Assembly: GCA_020723505.1 (NCBI GenBank)
Contig: DYIT01000040.1
Span: forward strand, 1 to 32,826
Origin: Candidatus Kuenenia stuttgartensis
GTDB taxonomy: Bacteria; Planctomycetota; JAKEIC01; DYIT01
Reading direction: 5' to 3'
Length of the DNA: 32,826 nt
Shown: positions 21,616 to 29,684 of the stretch, piece by piece
Position numbering within the stretch: position 1 is the stretch's first letter
How the letters are laid out: every line of letters begins with the position of its first letter
Program-made: the position numbers and the translations under genes
The notes under the pieces: model-generated
Database searches by the model: none
What the model was told of the DNA's origin: nothing
The model's input: only the letters and a program-made list of their open reading frames with translations

Positions 21616-23235
21616 ATGACCCCCGGCGATTTCACCTCCGGTTCGGAAGACCGGCGTCCCGCACTTGGACGCGCCTTGACGGCATGCGTGCTTTTTTTCC
21701 TGCTTTCCTCGGTTCCCGCCGCCGGCGAGGAAAAGGCGCCCGCAGCCGACGCTGTTGCGAAGCTCAAGGCCTCGCGAGCGCGGTCGGCCGCCGAGACCGC
21801 GGTGAAATGCGCGAACGCGAAGTGCTTCTACGCGGCTTTCGAGTACCTGAAGCTTGCGGAGTCCATGGATTCGGGAATCGATGGGCTCGCCAGAATCAGG
21901 GAATACCTGTCCTTCCTTAAGCCCCTCTCATGGAGGAACCTTCCTAAGCCTCCGACACCGTCAGTGATGCCCGAAAGCGCGGAGCTCGCGGAGAAGGGGC
22001 ACGCCGCGCAGGCGGATTGCGCGACCGTGGCCGCGTTCTGGAAAACGGGCCTTGACCGTTTCCTCTCGGAATTCCTCGACGATCTCGACGGCCTTGTCAG
22101 GAAATCAGGGGCGTCAATCCCTGCGGGCGAGGCCTACATGACGGTGGCGGGCATGTCGGAACTCGTGCCTTCTTGGGGCCAGGCGAAGGCTCCCGACCGG
22201 GCGCGGGAATCGCTCCTCAGGCTCGGCTTCAGGTTCGGCACCTACAGGCACAAGTGGCCGCGCTGGCTCAATCCCGCCGAGGCGGCGGAGGCGGCGGCAT
22301 TGGAAGCGTTCGAGAAGGAGAGGGACGCTAGGGTCGTAAAAGCGCTCGGGGAATGCAGGCGAGCGGCCGAACTCAGGCAGAACCCCGGAGCGTCTGAGAT
22401 CGGGGCGGCGCTGGGCCTCAAAGGACCGAGGTTCGCCTCCGCCCATTTCGAAATGGAGGGCCTTGCGGATTCCGCCGCGGCGGAAACCCTGGCCGGATTG
22501 TTCGAGAAGGGGCTTTCCGAGGCGGCGAGGCTCGCGGGAAAGCCCGTGCCCGCTTCCTTCGACCCGCCGGTCAGGATTCTCATCCTCGCCGGGGATGAGG
22601 AATTCGGCAGGTTCGTGGACGGGATTGCGGAGCTGGAAGGCGAATCCAAGGCCGCGGTCAGGAACCAGGGCATGGGCTACGCCGATCCCGAGAGGTCGGC
22701 TTTCGCCTTCTGCGGTGAGGCCGGCGGGAGGGACTTCCACGCCTCCTGCCTGCTGGGCGCTCTCAAGCTCGGGTTCGACAGGCTCGGGATGTTCAACCTA
22801 CCCCTCTGGCTCTGGGCCGGTCTCTCCGACACGGTCTCCGCGACGGTCCTCGGCGCCGTAGCGCCTTCGCTCGGATTCGAGAGGCCCAAGACGGAGCAGG
22901 AGTTTGATCCCTGGTTCGACCATTTCTCGTGGAAGAAGAGCATGGCCCAAGAGGCGGGGAAGGGGCGGAATCCGTCCGTCCAGACCGTGCTCGGCCGCGA
23001 AGGGGAGTTCGAGATCCCCTCCTCCCAGCGGGTCATGATGGCATGCCTCGCGGCCTTCCTGCTCGGGCATGCGCAGGAAACGGGCAAGGCGCTCGAGGCG
23101 CTCGCGAAAGAGGGCTGGAAGCAGGACCCGAAGGGCGGGTGGAACGCGCTCGCCGCTGCAGGCTGGACGGCCGAGACGTTCGAAAAGGAATGGAAGGGAT
23201 TCATGGTTTCGTCCTCATCCTCCGGAGGCCGATGA
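21616..23235 (+). CDS. Secreted DUF1570-like protein lacking a metalloprotease motif
   Basis: The start is taken as ATG 21616 (539 residues), giving an N-terminal signal sequence RALTACVLFFLLSSVPAAGEE; the frame is open further up through a repeat, and no strong SD is visible. The middle is helical and rich in Ala and Glu. The C-terminal half (VRILILAGDEEFGRFV..., then NLPLWLWAGLSD) recalls secreted gluzincin-like DUF1570 proteins of Planctomycetes, where an HExxH helix precedes 'LPxWxxEGL'. Here the equivalent helix reads FHASCLLGALKLGFD and the glutamate after 'LW' is missing, so peptidase activity is not expected. The family match is tentative; at minimum it is an exported protein of unknown role. 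Confidence 0.65.
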   Translation: MTPGDFTSGSEDRRPALGRALTACVLFFLLSSVPAAGEEKAPAADAVAKLKASRARSAAETAVKCANAKCFYAAFEYLKLAESMDSGIDGLARIREYLSFLKPLSWRNLPKPPTPSVMPESAELAEKGHAAQADCATVAAFWKTGLDRFLSEFLDDLDGLVRKSGASIPAGEAYMTVAGMSELVPSWGQAKAPDRARESLLRLGFRFGTYRHKWPRWLNPAEAAEAAALEAFEKERDARVVKALGECRRAAELRQNPGASEIGAALGLKGPRFASAHFEMEGLADSAAAETLAGLFEKGLSEAARLAGKPVPASFDPPVRILILAGDEEFGRFVDGIAELEGESKAAVRNQGMGYADPERSAFAFCGEAGGRDFHASCLLGALKLGFDRLGMFNLPLWLWAGLSDTVSATVLGAVAPSLGFERPKTEQEFDPWFDHFSWKKSMAQEAGKGRNPSVQTVLGREGEFEIPSSQRVMMACLAAFLLGHAQETGKALEALAKEGWKQDPKGGWNALAAAGWTAETFEKEWKGFMVSSSSSGGR

Positions 23236-23243
23236 TGCTGCCT

Positions 23244-23268
23244 GGATTCCGGCTTCCGCCGGAATGAC
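23244..23268 (-). repeat. GNRA-hairpin repeat, copy 4 (reverse)
   Basis: On the minus strand it reads TTCCGGC-GGAA-GCCGGAA. The loop differs from the other copies, yet GGAA is still a GNRA tetraloop. Confidence 0.8.
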
Positions 23269-23432
23269 GAACCAACTCTTGCTCGAGTCCGGATCTCGGT
23301 TCAGACTTTGCTTGCGCTCGCATGCGGATCGTGCGACGCCCTGCGACCATGTCCCCCCGCTCAGCGGGCGACCCGCAAAGACTCCCTGTCATTAATTTTG
23401 CTGGTCAGAGCCGAGGGCATGGCTTCATAATG

Positions 23433-23457
23433 GTCATTCCGGCGAAAGCCGGAATCC
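23433..23457 (+). repeat. GNRA-hairpin repeat, copy 5
   Basis: Identical in its 25 bases to copies 1-3, in the leader region of the amidohydrolase gene. Confidence 0.85.
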
Positions 23458-23610
23458 AGGGATTTTCAGCGTGATGCTTTTACCCGCCACGCGCGGCTTT
23501 CGGGATTTTCATTCTGATTAGCCGGATTTCTCGTCTAGAATTGAAGCACTCCGATCCGGTAAATGCGCAAGAGGCGTGCTTCGGGACGGCGTGATTAACT
23601 TGCAGGTTCC

Positions 23611-24444
23611 ATGATGAAGGCACCCGGCGCAATCGACTTCCACGTGCATGCGGCCCCTCCAGGGAATTTCACGCCCTGGGTGCGCGAGTACTTCAGGAAG
23701 AACAATCCCGGCTTCTTCGACCGATTCTCATCAGGGGTCAGACGGGACGATCTGCTCACGTACCTCGATTCCCAGGGCGTGGAGAAGGCCGTTCTCCTCT
23801 CCGAATACGCCCCTAAGACCAGCGGAGTGATTCCCAACGAGTTCACCGCGGAGCTGTGCAGGGGCACCGACAGGCTAATCCCGTTCGGAGCCGTGGACCT
23901 GGATTCGCATGAATCCCCGGAGGAGCAGTTCGAGAAGGCCGTCGGGACGCTCGGTATCAGGGGATTCAAGATGCTCCCATCCTACGCGAGATACTGGCCC
24001 GGGGACGAGCGCCTTTACCCGTTCTACGCGCTTGCGCAGGGGGCCGGACTGCCGGTCATGTTCCACACCGGCACGTCGCTGTTCAGGGGATCCAGGGTCA
24101 AGTACGCGGACCCTCTGCTGCTCGACGAAATAGCGGACGAGTTCCGCGATCTTCCCATCGTCATGTCGCACGGCGGGAGGCCATTCTGGTACGACAGGGC
24201 GCGGTGGATGCTGAGCAGGCACCCGAACGTGTACATAGACGTCGCCGGCATGCCGATAGAGAAGCTGCCCAGCCTGTTCCCTAACCTCGCGGCGAAGGCC
24301 GACCGTTTCCTGTTCGGATCGGACTGGCCCGGGACCGGGGACGTCGGCGCCCATATCGGGGCGGTCAGGTCGCTCGGTCTTCCTGCAGAGGCCGAGGAGA
24401 AAATCCTCCGCGGCAACGCCGAGCGGCTGCTCTATTCCACGTGA
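23611..24444 (+). CDS. Amidohydrolase-family TIM-barrel metal-dependent hydrolase
   Basis: A 277-residue cytosolic enzyme of the amidohydrolase_2 group. Metal-site motifs are present in the expected order: IDFHVHAAP (residues about 8-16), MFHTGTS, IVMSHGGRPFW and FLFGSDWPG, supplying the His/His, His, His and Asp ligands. The family includes decarboxylases and hydrolases acting on aromatic or lactone substrates; the actual substrate cannot be told. The start has AGGT four bases upstream; ATG 23614 is also possible. It is monocistronic, being followed directly by a hairpin shared with the convergent gene. Confidence 0.85.
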   Translation: MMKAPGAIDFHVHAAPPGNFTPWVREYFRKNNPGFFDRFSSGVRRDDLLTYLDSQGVEKAVLLSEYAPKTSGVIPNEFTAELCRGTDRLIPFGAVDLDSHESPEEQFEKAVGTLGIRGFKMLPSYARYWPGDERLYPFYALAQGAGLPVMFHTGTSLFRGSRVKYADPLLLDEIADEFRDLPIVMSHGGRPFWYDRARWMLSRHPNVYIDVAGMPIEKLPSLFPNLAAKADRFLFGSDWPGTGDVGAHIGAVRSLGLPAEAEEKILRGNAERLLYST

Positions 24445-24482
24445 AGCGCCTTGCTGACCGCTTCATGTGGAATATTATTCTT
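24435..24482 (+). terminator. Hairpin terminator between convergent genes
   Basis: TTCCACGTGAAGCG (24435-24448) pairs with CGCTTCATGTGGAA (24459-24472) with one mismatch in 14, loop 10, followed by TATTATTCTT. It overlaps the amidohydrolase stop. On the other strand it lies immediately past the TAA at 24475-24477, not past the UGA at 24598, which marks the TAA as the natural end of the opposing gene. Confidence 0.7.
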
Positions 24483-24600
24483 CGAGCTTCAGCGTGTCGG
24501 ACACGTACTCGAAAGGTCCGGCATTGAACTCGACCGTCAGGGCGAAGGGCCCGTTCTGCCTGTCTTGTGCATTCCAAATGCACGAAGCGATGCCGCCTCA
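24475..24600 (-). other. In-frame UGA with SECIS-like hairpin and 40-codon continuation
   Basis: On the minus strand the frame of the secreted protein meets TGA (24600-24598), then continues for 40 sense codons to TAA (24477-24475). The continuation, ending NAGPFEYVSDTLKLEE, has the look of a real beta-rich C-terminus. Starting 14 bases after the UGA is a perfect 7-bp hairpin GTGCATT-TGG-AATGCAC (24583-24567). Its loop has a G in the second position and begins 21 bases after the UGA, which fits the bacterial SECIS model as I recall it (loop 16-37 bases from the UGA, G among its first two bases). A simple nonsense mutation is the alternative. Confidence 0.45.
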
Positions 24601-25794
24601 GCCGAAGGGAATCGATTTCCTGAAGACCTCGGTCCCCGACGCGTCCTTTATGACGAAGACGGGGTCGACGCGCTTCTGCATGTTCATCACGGTAACCGTT
24701 TCTCCCGCGCGGCCGAGACAGCGGAAGGTGTAGATCGCCGCGGAGCCCTCGCCGCTCTTCTTCTTCACTTCCCCCCTGAGGACCGGGCCCGCCTCGAGCT
24801 CCATGATTCCGCCGTCCGGAGGATTTCTCTGGCCGGTCACGCCCAGGGAGCCAATCACCTGCCAGTTGTCGCGCGTCCAGACGTAGCTGTAGAGCCTGAA
24901 AGCCGCTTTCGGGAACTTGGCGCAGGACAGCTCGTCGAGATCGCAGGCGACGGCGCCGGTCAGGACGGACCATCCGGTGATTTTGCACGGCATTCCCAGA
25001 CCGATGAGCCTGACCGAGAACATGTCCACCGCAGCGGGCGTCAGCGTGAGCTCATCGGCTTTCAGCGACGGTTTCCAGAAGCTTCCGCCGAGGGAAACCA
25101 CCCTGGTGAACCCCATGACGTCGGGGCCCGGGGCGTTGACCAGGAACTTCCCGTCGCCGTTCCCGTCGACGAGCAGCCAGTCGCCGTCGTGGGTGTGGAG
25201 AGTGCAGAAATCGTCGTACTTCAAGTTGAGATTGCGGTCGTACAGCCCGACCGCGGTCTTCCTGCCGTTAATCACGGCTTCGCCCGAGAGGCATTCCATC
25301 GGAATCACGAACAGTGCTCTCCCGGGTCTCTGCTTCCATTCCTCGACTTTGGAGGTCGGGTAATAGAAGTGCACGGTAAGCGGCGGAAGTCCTTCGATAA
25401 TCAGGGGGCCGAACGCCACGTACACTGCATGCACGGCCCCCTGGAGCCGCTCGAGCCGGACGGGTTCGCCGTCCTTCGGGCAATGGAAAATCTCGAACGA
25501 GGCCCTGTCGTATCCCCGGTGAAGGAAACGGACCTCGACGCCGCCCATCTCGAGCCCGTCCGGCGTCCTCTCGGCGCCCAGCCTCCCGACGAAGAGCGTG
25601 TCGTATCCGGCCGGGACGTTCCCGGGCGCCGAGGACCGGATGTGGCTCGCGGCCGAGGCCTGGGTGAAGCTCGACAGGGGGAGCGCGGTCTTTTTAAGCT
25701 TCACGGTCACCGTCTCGCCCGCGGGGCCGTTCTCAGCGGCCGCGAGTCCTGCCGAGGCCAGGAGCAATATCATGGAGCACAGGCCTGTTCTCAT
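24598..25794 (-). CDS. Secreted protein of unknown function, probably extending through an in-frame UGA
   Basis: The start is ATG 25794 with SD GGAGG at five-base spacing; 398 residues to the first stop, or 439 if the UGA is read. A signal peptide (MILLLASAGLAAAENG) directs export. The body is beta-rich, with a possible calcium loop DGNGDGKF (about residues 211-218) and repeated strand-like segments. The stretch before the stop, VDPVFVIKDASGTEVFRKSIPFG, continues naturally after the UGA as GGIASCIWNAQDRQNGPFAL. I do not recognise a named family. The gene is divergent from a secreted alpha/beta hydrolase across an AT-rich promoter region, so the two may be controlled together. Either this is a selenoprotein-like gene or a recently broken one. 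Confidence 0.7.
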   Translation of the reverse strand: MRTGLCSMILLLASAGLAAAENGPAGETVTVKLKKTALPLSSFTQASAASHIRSSAPGNVPAGYDTLFVGRLGAERTPDGLEMGGVEVRFLHRGYDRASFEIFHCPKDGEPVRLERLQGAVHAVYVAFGPLIIEGLPPLTVHFYYPTSKVEEWKQRPGRALFVIPMECLSGEAVINGRKTAVGLYDRNLNLKYDDFCTLHTHDGDWLLVDGNGDGKFLVNAPGPDVMGFTRVVSLGGSFWKPSLKADELTLTPAAVDMFSVRLIGLGMPCKITGWSVLTGAVACDLDELSCAKFPKAAFRLYSYVWTRDNWQVIGSLGVTGQRNPPDGGIMELEAGPVLRGEVKKKSGEGSAAIYTFRCLGRAGETVTVMNMQKRVDPVFVIKDASGTEVFRKSIPFG

Positions 25795-25823
25795 CGAATC
25801 CTCCACGTCATGCGCGGTATGAA

Positions 25824-25850
25824 CTATAATGATGAAGAACATTATAATAG
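25824..25850. promoter_or_regulatory. Overlapping divergent promoters with AT-rich palindrome
   Basis: TATAAT occurs on the plus strand at 25825-25830 and 25843-25848 and on the minus strand at 25846-25841. TATAATG and CATTATA flank an 8-base centre as an inverted repeat. It lies between two divergent genes for exported proteins; no clear -35 boxes accompany it. Confidence 0.5.
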
Positions 25851-25920
25851 TACGGTTTCCCGCGCCGCCGGGCAATGCCCGCCTTGCGGGAAGCCGCTTC
25901 GGGCCCTTTCCGAGGTGCAC

Positions 25921-27057
25921 ATGAGGAATGGAATTGCTCTTGCGGCAATCCTTGCCCTGCTGTATGCATGCCCGTGCGCGGGCGGGGAGAGCGCTCCTCA
26001 AGGGGAGGACGGGCAAAAGGCCGGAGAAGTTTCTCCTCCGGCTCAGGCGCAGGAAGGCCCGGGCGGCGCGGAATACCCGTGCAAGGGGTTCGCTGCTTCC
26101 CGCTACGAGGAGGGGGAGAAGGAATACTGGATTTTTTCTCCCGATTCCCCGGAGACCGGCAAGGCGCCGCTGGTGATCTTCATGCACGGGGCGGGCGCGG
26201 TAAACCCGAACATCTACGGCGCCTGGATTGAACACATCGCGCGCCGCGGGAACATCGTCGTGTATCCCCGATACCAGAAGAGGATCGCGCCCGCGGTTCA
26301 GTTCGTCACCGACAACTCGATAAACGCCGTCAGGAGCGCGATACAGAAGCTGAAGGACTCGAAGGGCCCCCAGCCCGACCTGACGAAAATCGCAGTCGTC
26401 GGCCATTCGCTCGGCGGAGTCATAGCCGCGAACATCGCTGCCCTTTCCGATGCGCGGGGGATTCCGAAGCCGAAGGTCCTGATGTCCGTGGAGCCGGGAA
26501 TCACATGGCTGCCGTTCCTGAGGTTCGAGTTCGCCGACCTGTCGGCGATTTCCCCGGAGACGCTCATGCTCTGCGTTGCGGCCGAGAAGGACAACGTGGT
26601 CGGGGATATCGACGCGAGGAAGCTGTTCGAGGGCACGCCACAGATACCCGCCGACAACAAGGACTACGTCCTGATGCTGTCCGACTCGAGGAAAGGCGTC
26701 GAGCTCAAGGCGGACCATTTCATGCCGGTGTGCTTCAAGAAAATCGCGGGGACCGGGGACGAGGTGGAGGAGGAAGGAGAAGTCGGTCCGCTCGAGCGCC
26801 GCATCATGGAGCTTTTCGCCATGAGGGCGGCCAGGAGCGATTCGAAGAGCGTGAACGCCCTGGATTACAACGGGCTTTGGAAGCTGTTCGACGGCCTGTG
26901 CGACTCGGCTTTCAACGGCAGGAACCGCGACGCGGCGCTCGGCAACACGCCGAGGCAGAAGTCCATGGGCAAATGGAGCGACGGGACGCCGGTCAGGGAG
27001 CCGCTCATCTCAGACAACCCCGCCGATCTGCCGAAAGTGGAGATGAGGAAAGGGTAA
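25921..27057 (+). CDS. Secreted alpha/beta hydrolase
   Basis: The start is ATG 25921 with GAGGTG four bases upstream; the open frame further up is ignored because it lies antisense to the neighbouring gene. The 378-residue product has a signal peptide (IALAAILALLYACPCAGG) and a Pro/Gly-rich linker. The hydrolase core shows the oxyanion segment VIFMHGAGA, the nucleophile elbow VVGHSLGG (Ser about 162), an aspartate region after LCVAAEKD and a late histidine in KADHFMP. The layout resembles secreted cutinase/chlorophyllase-like esterases. The C-terminal tail (about 290-378) is extra and charged. Its substrate is not readable. It is divergent from the UGA-containing secreted protein. Confidence 0.87.
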   Translation: MRNGIALAAILALLYACPCAGGESAPQGEDGQKAGEVSPPAQAQEGPGGAEYPCKGFAASRYEEGEKEYWIFSPDSPETGKAPLVIFMHGAGAVNPNIYGAWIEHIARRGNIVVYPRYQKRIAPAVQFVTDNSINAVRSAIQKLKDSKGPQPDLTKIAVVGHSLGGVIAANIAALSDARGIPKPKVLMSVEPGITWLPFLRFEFADLSAISPETLMLCVAAEKDNVVGDIDARKLFEGTPQIPADNKDYVLMLSDSRKGVELKADHFMPVCFKKIAGTGDEVEEEGEVGPLERRIMELFAMRAARSDSKSVNALDYNGLWKLFDGLCDSAFNGRNRDAALGNTPRQKSMGKWSDGTPVREPLISDNPADLPKVEMRKG

Positions 27058-27285
27058 ATCTTCCCGCTGCGCGACGGGGCGACGGGCGGGGGACGACAAC
27101 TCCCATGGGTTGCGATGCGCAGGGTGTCGAGAGTGGGGCGTATTGGCGTGCGTGCGGCGCCGAACAGGGCCGCGGCTGTGATGCCGCGGGCGTTCGTGGC
27201 GGCTGGGAGAAAAAGTCCAGCATCCAGGGCCTCGAACCTCTCGGTCAGGAAATTAAGGACGAGCACGTCCCCGCGGTAGAGATAT

Positions 27286-27762
27286 TCAATCCTGCTCGGT
27301 TCCATGGATTTCGAAGGGATCCCCGGTCCCGCGAATCGCGTTGTTCCAGAAGTCCGAAGGCCCCATGAAGACCGCCTTGACTTCCTTGCCGAAACCGATG
27401 ATCTGGCCGGACCTTATCGACGCTGCGGCGAAGGGGGCGAGGGGCAGGCCGTTCAGCGTGGTGCCGTTCTTCGAGTTCAGGTCGATAATCTGCCATTCGC
27501 CGTCGGTCTCGGTTATCTGGGCATGGCTCTTGGAAACGGACTCCAGATCCAGCACGATGTCGTTCTCCTCGGCCCGGCCGATGGAGATCTCCTCCTTGAA
27601 TAGCCCCTCCTCGGACCTGTTCCGCACCGGATGGACCCATAGCGCCCTTCCGCCCCTCACGCCCGGACTGCTCACGAGCAGGAAGGGCATCTGGAACTTC
27701 CTGAGGAAGCCGTCCTTGCCACCGGCGGAATTGCGGCGCTTGAATCCTTCGAGCGACTGCAT
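27286..27762 (-). CDS. FHA-domain protein
   Basis: A 158-residue soluble protein whose C-terminal two thirds are a forkhead-associated domain: ISIGR (Arg63), SVSKSH (Ser79-His80), then LNSKNGTTLNG (Asn99, Asn104), the residues that bind phosphothreonine. FHA domains dock onto phosphorylated partners, often targets of Ser/Thr kinases; none is encoded in this window. ATG 27762 lies one base past the stop of the upstream membrane-protein gene, with AGGTG inside that stop region, so the two are coupled. It is the last gene of an operon with an ATP-grasp enzyme. The 228 bases after its stop hold no supported gene. Confidence 0.85.
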   Translation of the reverse strand: MQSLEGFKRRNSAGGKDGFLRKFQMPFLLVSSPGVRGGRALWVHPVRNRSEEGLFKEEISIGRAEENDIVLDLESVSKSHAQITETDGEWQIIDLNSKNGTTLNGLPLAPFAAASIRSGQIIGFGKEVKAVFMGPSDFWNNAIRGTGDPFEIHGTEQD

Positions 27763-27763
27763 G

Positions 27764-28108
27764 TCACCTGTACACGATAATCAGCGGCAGAATGGCCGTA
27801 TAGAGGCCCTGGACCAGGATCAGCGCGAGCATTGAGAAGCCGTCGACGAATTCCGACAGCCTGCCGCTCCTCTCAATCCCGTACTTCCTGCCGGCCCCGG
27901 ACCAGAAAGGCAGCCAGAAAACCGTGAAGAACCACGCGACCGCGGAGAAGAAGAAGAGCAGCATCGTCTTCTGCCAGTCAATCCAGCCGATGAGCGTGAA
28001 ACCGACGTATGCGGCGTAGTCCGCCGCCGAAACCGCGGCAAGGACCTTGAGCAGGAGGCTGCTCCTGATCTTCTTGACGCTCTCTCCGATGAACGTCGGC
28101 TCCGCCAT
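27764..28108 (-). CDS. Small three-helix membrane protein
   Basis: A 114-residue protein with three predicted membrane spans (about residues 22-45, 48-69 and 91-113), a Trp/Phe-rich second helix (LLFFFSAVAWFFTVFWLPF) and a short basic loop GAGRKYGIERSGR between the second and third. I do not recognise the family. Start and stop are 11 bases and one base from its neighbours, so it is translated as part of the ATP-grasp/FHA operon and may anchor that system at the membrane. Confidence 0.7.
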   Translation of the reverse strand: MAEPTFIGESVKKIRSSLLLKVLAAVSAADYAAYVGFTLIGWIDWQKTMLLFFFSAVAWFFTVFWLPFWSGAGRKYGIERSGRLSEFVDGFSMLALILVQGLYTAILPLIIVYR

Positions 28109-28119
28109 CTTAGGCCGGG

Positions 28120-29496
28120 CTATTTCTTCTTTCCGCGGACGTACATGATTGGCGTCATGCCGCCGCCTTTGTGCACGTTGATGATGGCCGAATCCGAGCT
28201 GCGGACGACGCCGCCCGTGTACACCCCGCCGTAGGCGTAGAAGTTGACATTGATGTTCTTCGGTTTGAACACTATCTTCCCAGACGCCTCGTCGATGACG
28301 GGCAGTGCTTCCTGCGGAATCGGGATGTATTCCTGCACGACGAACCTGGCCTTGCGGGTGCTCTCAATCCAGCCGCTCCATTCCTGTTCCGTGCATGCGC
28401 GGCCGACCGCGACGTCCTTGCCGCCGTACTGGTCTATGGGCTTGAGCACGAGCTTCTCCCTGTTCTTGGCCATGAAGTCGTAGATATCCACCTTCTTGCC
28501 GTTGTAGTCCGCCTTGCCTTCCGTTACCACCCACGTCCAGGGCAGGGTTTCCTTGATTACCTTCTGCTCGTCAGGGGTGAACATCTTGAAGACCTTCGGA
28601 ATCTGGAGCACGGCGAGCAGCGACTTGTTCGAGGCGAGGATGGAACTGAGCGGGTTCACCATGCAGACACGGCCCGCCTTCAGGGCCTTCACCACGGGCT
28701 GGACCTTGTCCCAGACGTGCGTCCAGTCGCCAATCCAGCCGCGGCGGTAGATTACGTCCGGCTTGAATCCATCCGGGCTCACGAGGTCCTTGCCGTCCCA
28801 TTTCCATTCCTGGGAATCGCAGAAGGCCGCCTCGAACCCCTTCTTCTTGAGCCACGCAACGATTGCGAGGAATTCCGGGAAAGTGCCGCCCTTGCCGCCG
28901 GAGAGCACGATTTTCGGCTTGGCGCCCTTTGTTCCCTTGAACTCCGCGTACGTGTCGAGAAGGGTCTTGAGCACCTGCGGCATGATGACGTCGCGACCGA
29001 GGTCATAGGCTTCCGCGAGCTTCTTGAAGGCCGGGCTCTGCTCGATGATTTCAGCCTGCTGGTCGGAATACATGGGGCCGCCCGGGCTGTCGGCGTTGAA
29101 CTCGCAGTACTTGAGATAGTCGTCTGTCATAAAGGCGTCGTTGCGCGTGATTTTCACCCTGCCTTTGAACCCGGTCTTTATGCCCACTGCCTCCTGCTCG
29201 ACCTCGGTCATGTAGAAGAGGGGCTTCATCTCGTCCGAGGTGTAATAGGTCTCGGTGATTTTGTCGAGAATCCGGACGATTGTCTCGGTGGTGTGGCGCA
29301 CATACGGCATCCTGGAACTGTCGATGAAGTAAGGCTTTATGAAAATCGGCATGGGGCCGGCGGCGAACGTGCAGCCCGCCTTGTCCATCTCCTGGGAAAG
29401 CACGTCGTGCAGCCAGCGCGACGGCTTCTCCTTGGTGTGGAATCCGTCGATGATTTTCTGGAAGTCCTTGTTCACGGAGTTGATGAGTTCCGTCAT
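28120..29496 (-). CDS. Circularly permuted ATP-grasp ligase A (glutathionylspermidine-synthase-like)
   Basis: The start is ATG 29496 with a very strong SD GGAGGGGG; 458 residues. The N-terminal half carries the pre-ATP-grasp substrate segment CEFNADSPGGPMYSDQQAEI, as in glutathionylspermidine synthase-like proteins. It is followed by VIYRRGWIGDWTHVW, MVNPLSSILASNKSLLAVL, LKPIDQYGGKDVAVGR and FVVQEYIPIPQ, and ends with NVNFYAYGGVYTGGVVRSS; together these are the nucleotide- and magnesium-binding parts of circularly permuted ATP-grasp enzymes. The family forms amide bonds between an acyl phosphate and an amine. The real substrates are unknown. It leads a minus-strand operon (membrane protein, FHA) and is divergent from a second, distant relative. 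Confidence 0.8.
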   Translation of the reverse strand: MTELINSVNKDFQKIIDGFHTKEKPSRWLHDVLSQEMDKAGCTFAAGPMPIFIKPYFIDSSRMPYVRHTTETIVRILDKITETYYTSDEMKPLFYMTEVEQEAVGIKTGFKGRVKITRNDAFMTDDYLKYCEFNADSPGGPMYSDQQAEIIEQSPAFKKLAEAYDLGRDVIMPQVLKTLLDTYAEFKGTKGAKPKIVLSGGKGGTFPEFLAIVAWLKKKGFEAAFCDSQEWKWDGKDLVSPDGFKPDVIYRRGWIGDWTHVWDKVQPVVKALKAGRVCMVNPLSSILASNKSLLAVLQIPKVFKMFTPDEQKVIKETLPWTWVVTEGKADYNGKKVDIYDFMAKNREKLVLKPIDQYGGKDVAVGRACTEQEWSGWIESTRKARFVVQEYIPIPQEALPVIDEASGKIVFKPKNINVNFYAYGGVYTGGVVRSSDSAIINVHKGGGMTPIMYVRGKKK

Positions 29497-29572
29497 GTCC
29501 CCCTCCTTGAAAAGCAGTCCGCGGAAAGGACGCCCGCCGCCGACGGCCGGCGTCTCCAAGAGAGAAAGGACT

Positions 29573-29600
29573 ATTATGGCTCCGCAGCGGGCCATGGCAA
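29573..29600 (-). promoter_or_regulatory. Sigma70-like promoter of the ATP-grasp A operon
   Basis: On the minus strand: TTGCCA (29600-29595), a 16-base spacer and CATAAT (29578-29573). It lies about 80 bases before the ATG at 29496. Confidence 0.55.
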
Positions 29601-29613
29601 GCCCTTTTTTGTT

Positions 29614-29643
29614 TTGACATTGCCGCCGGACCGCCGGTAGTAT
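29614..29643 (+). promoter_or_regulatory. Sigma70-like promoter of the ATP-grasp B-kbl operon
   Basis: A consensus TTGACA at 29614-29619, an 18-base spacer and TAGTAT at 29638-29643, about 40 bases before the ATG at 29685. It lies back to back with the promoter for the divergent operon. Confidence 0.65.
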
Positions 29644-29684
29644 TTCCCGTTCCGTCTGAAACCCGTCTCTGTTGGAGAACGAAA

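Larger units (their letters stand above)
23236..23610. other. 375-base intergenic region with two GNRA hairpins
   Basis: No gene. It holds a reverse copy (23244-23268) and a forward copy (23433-23457) of the GNRA hairpin. The first lies eight bases after the DUF1570-like stop and may help end that transcript. A promoter for the amidohydrolase should lie in 23460-23600, where sequence becomes AT-richer, but no clear boxes are seen. Confidence 0.5.

Noticed and set aside
24451-25920. Upstream extension of the alpha/beta hydrolase frame
   Set aside because: It is antisense to the UGA-containing secreted protein; ATG 25921 gives a proper signal peptide and SD.
26865-27305. Minus-strand frame starting inside the FHA gene end
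   Set aside because: The start overlaps the FHA gene, but there is no SD, no recognisable domain, and half of it is antisense to the hydrolase.
28171-29640. Plus-strand open frame of 489 codons
   Set aside because: It is antisense to ATP-grasp A, which has family motifs, a strong SD and a promoter.
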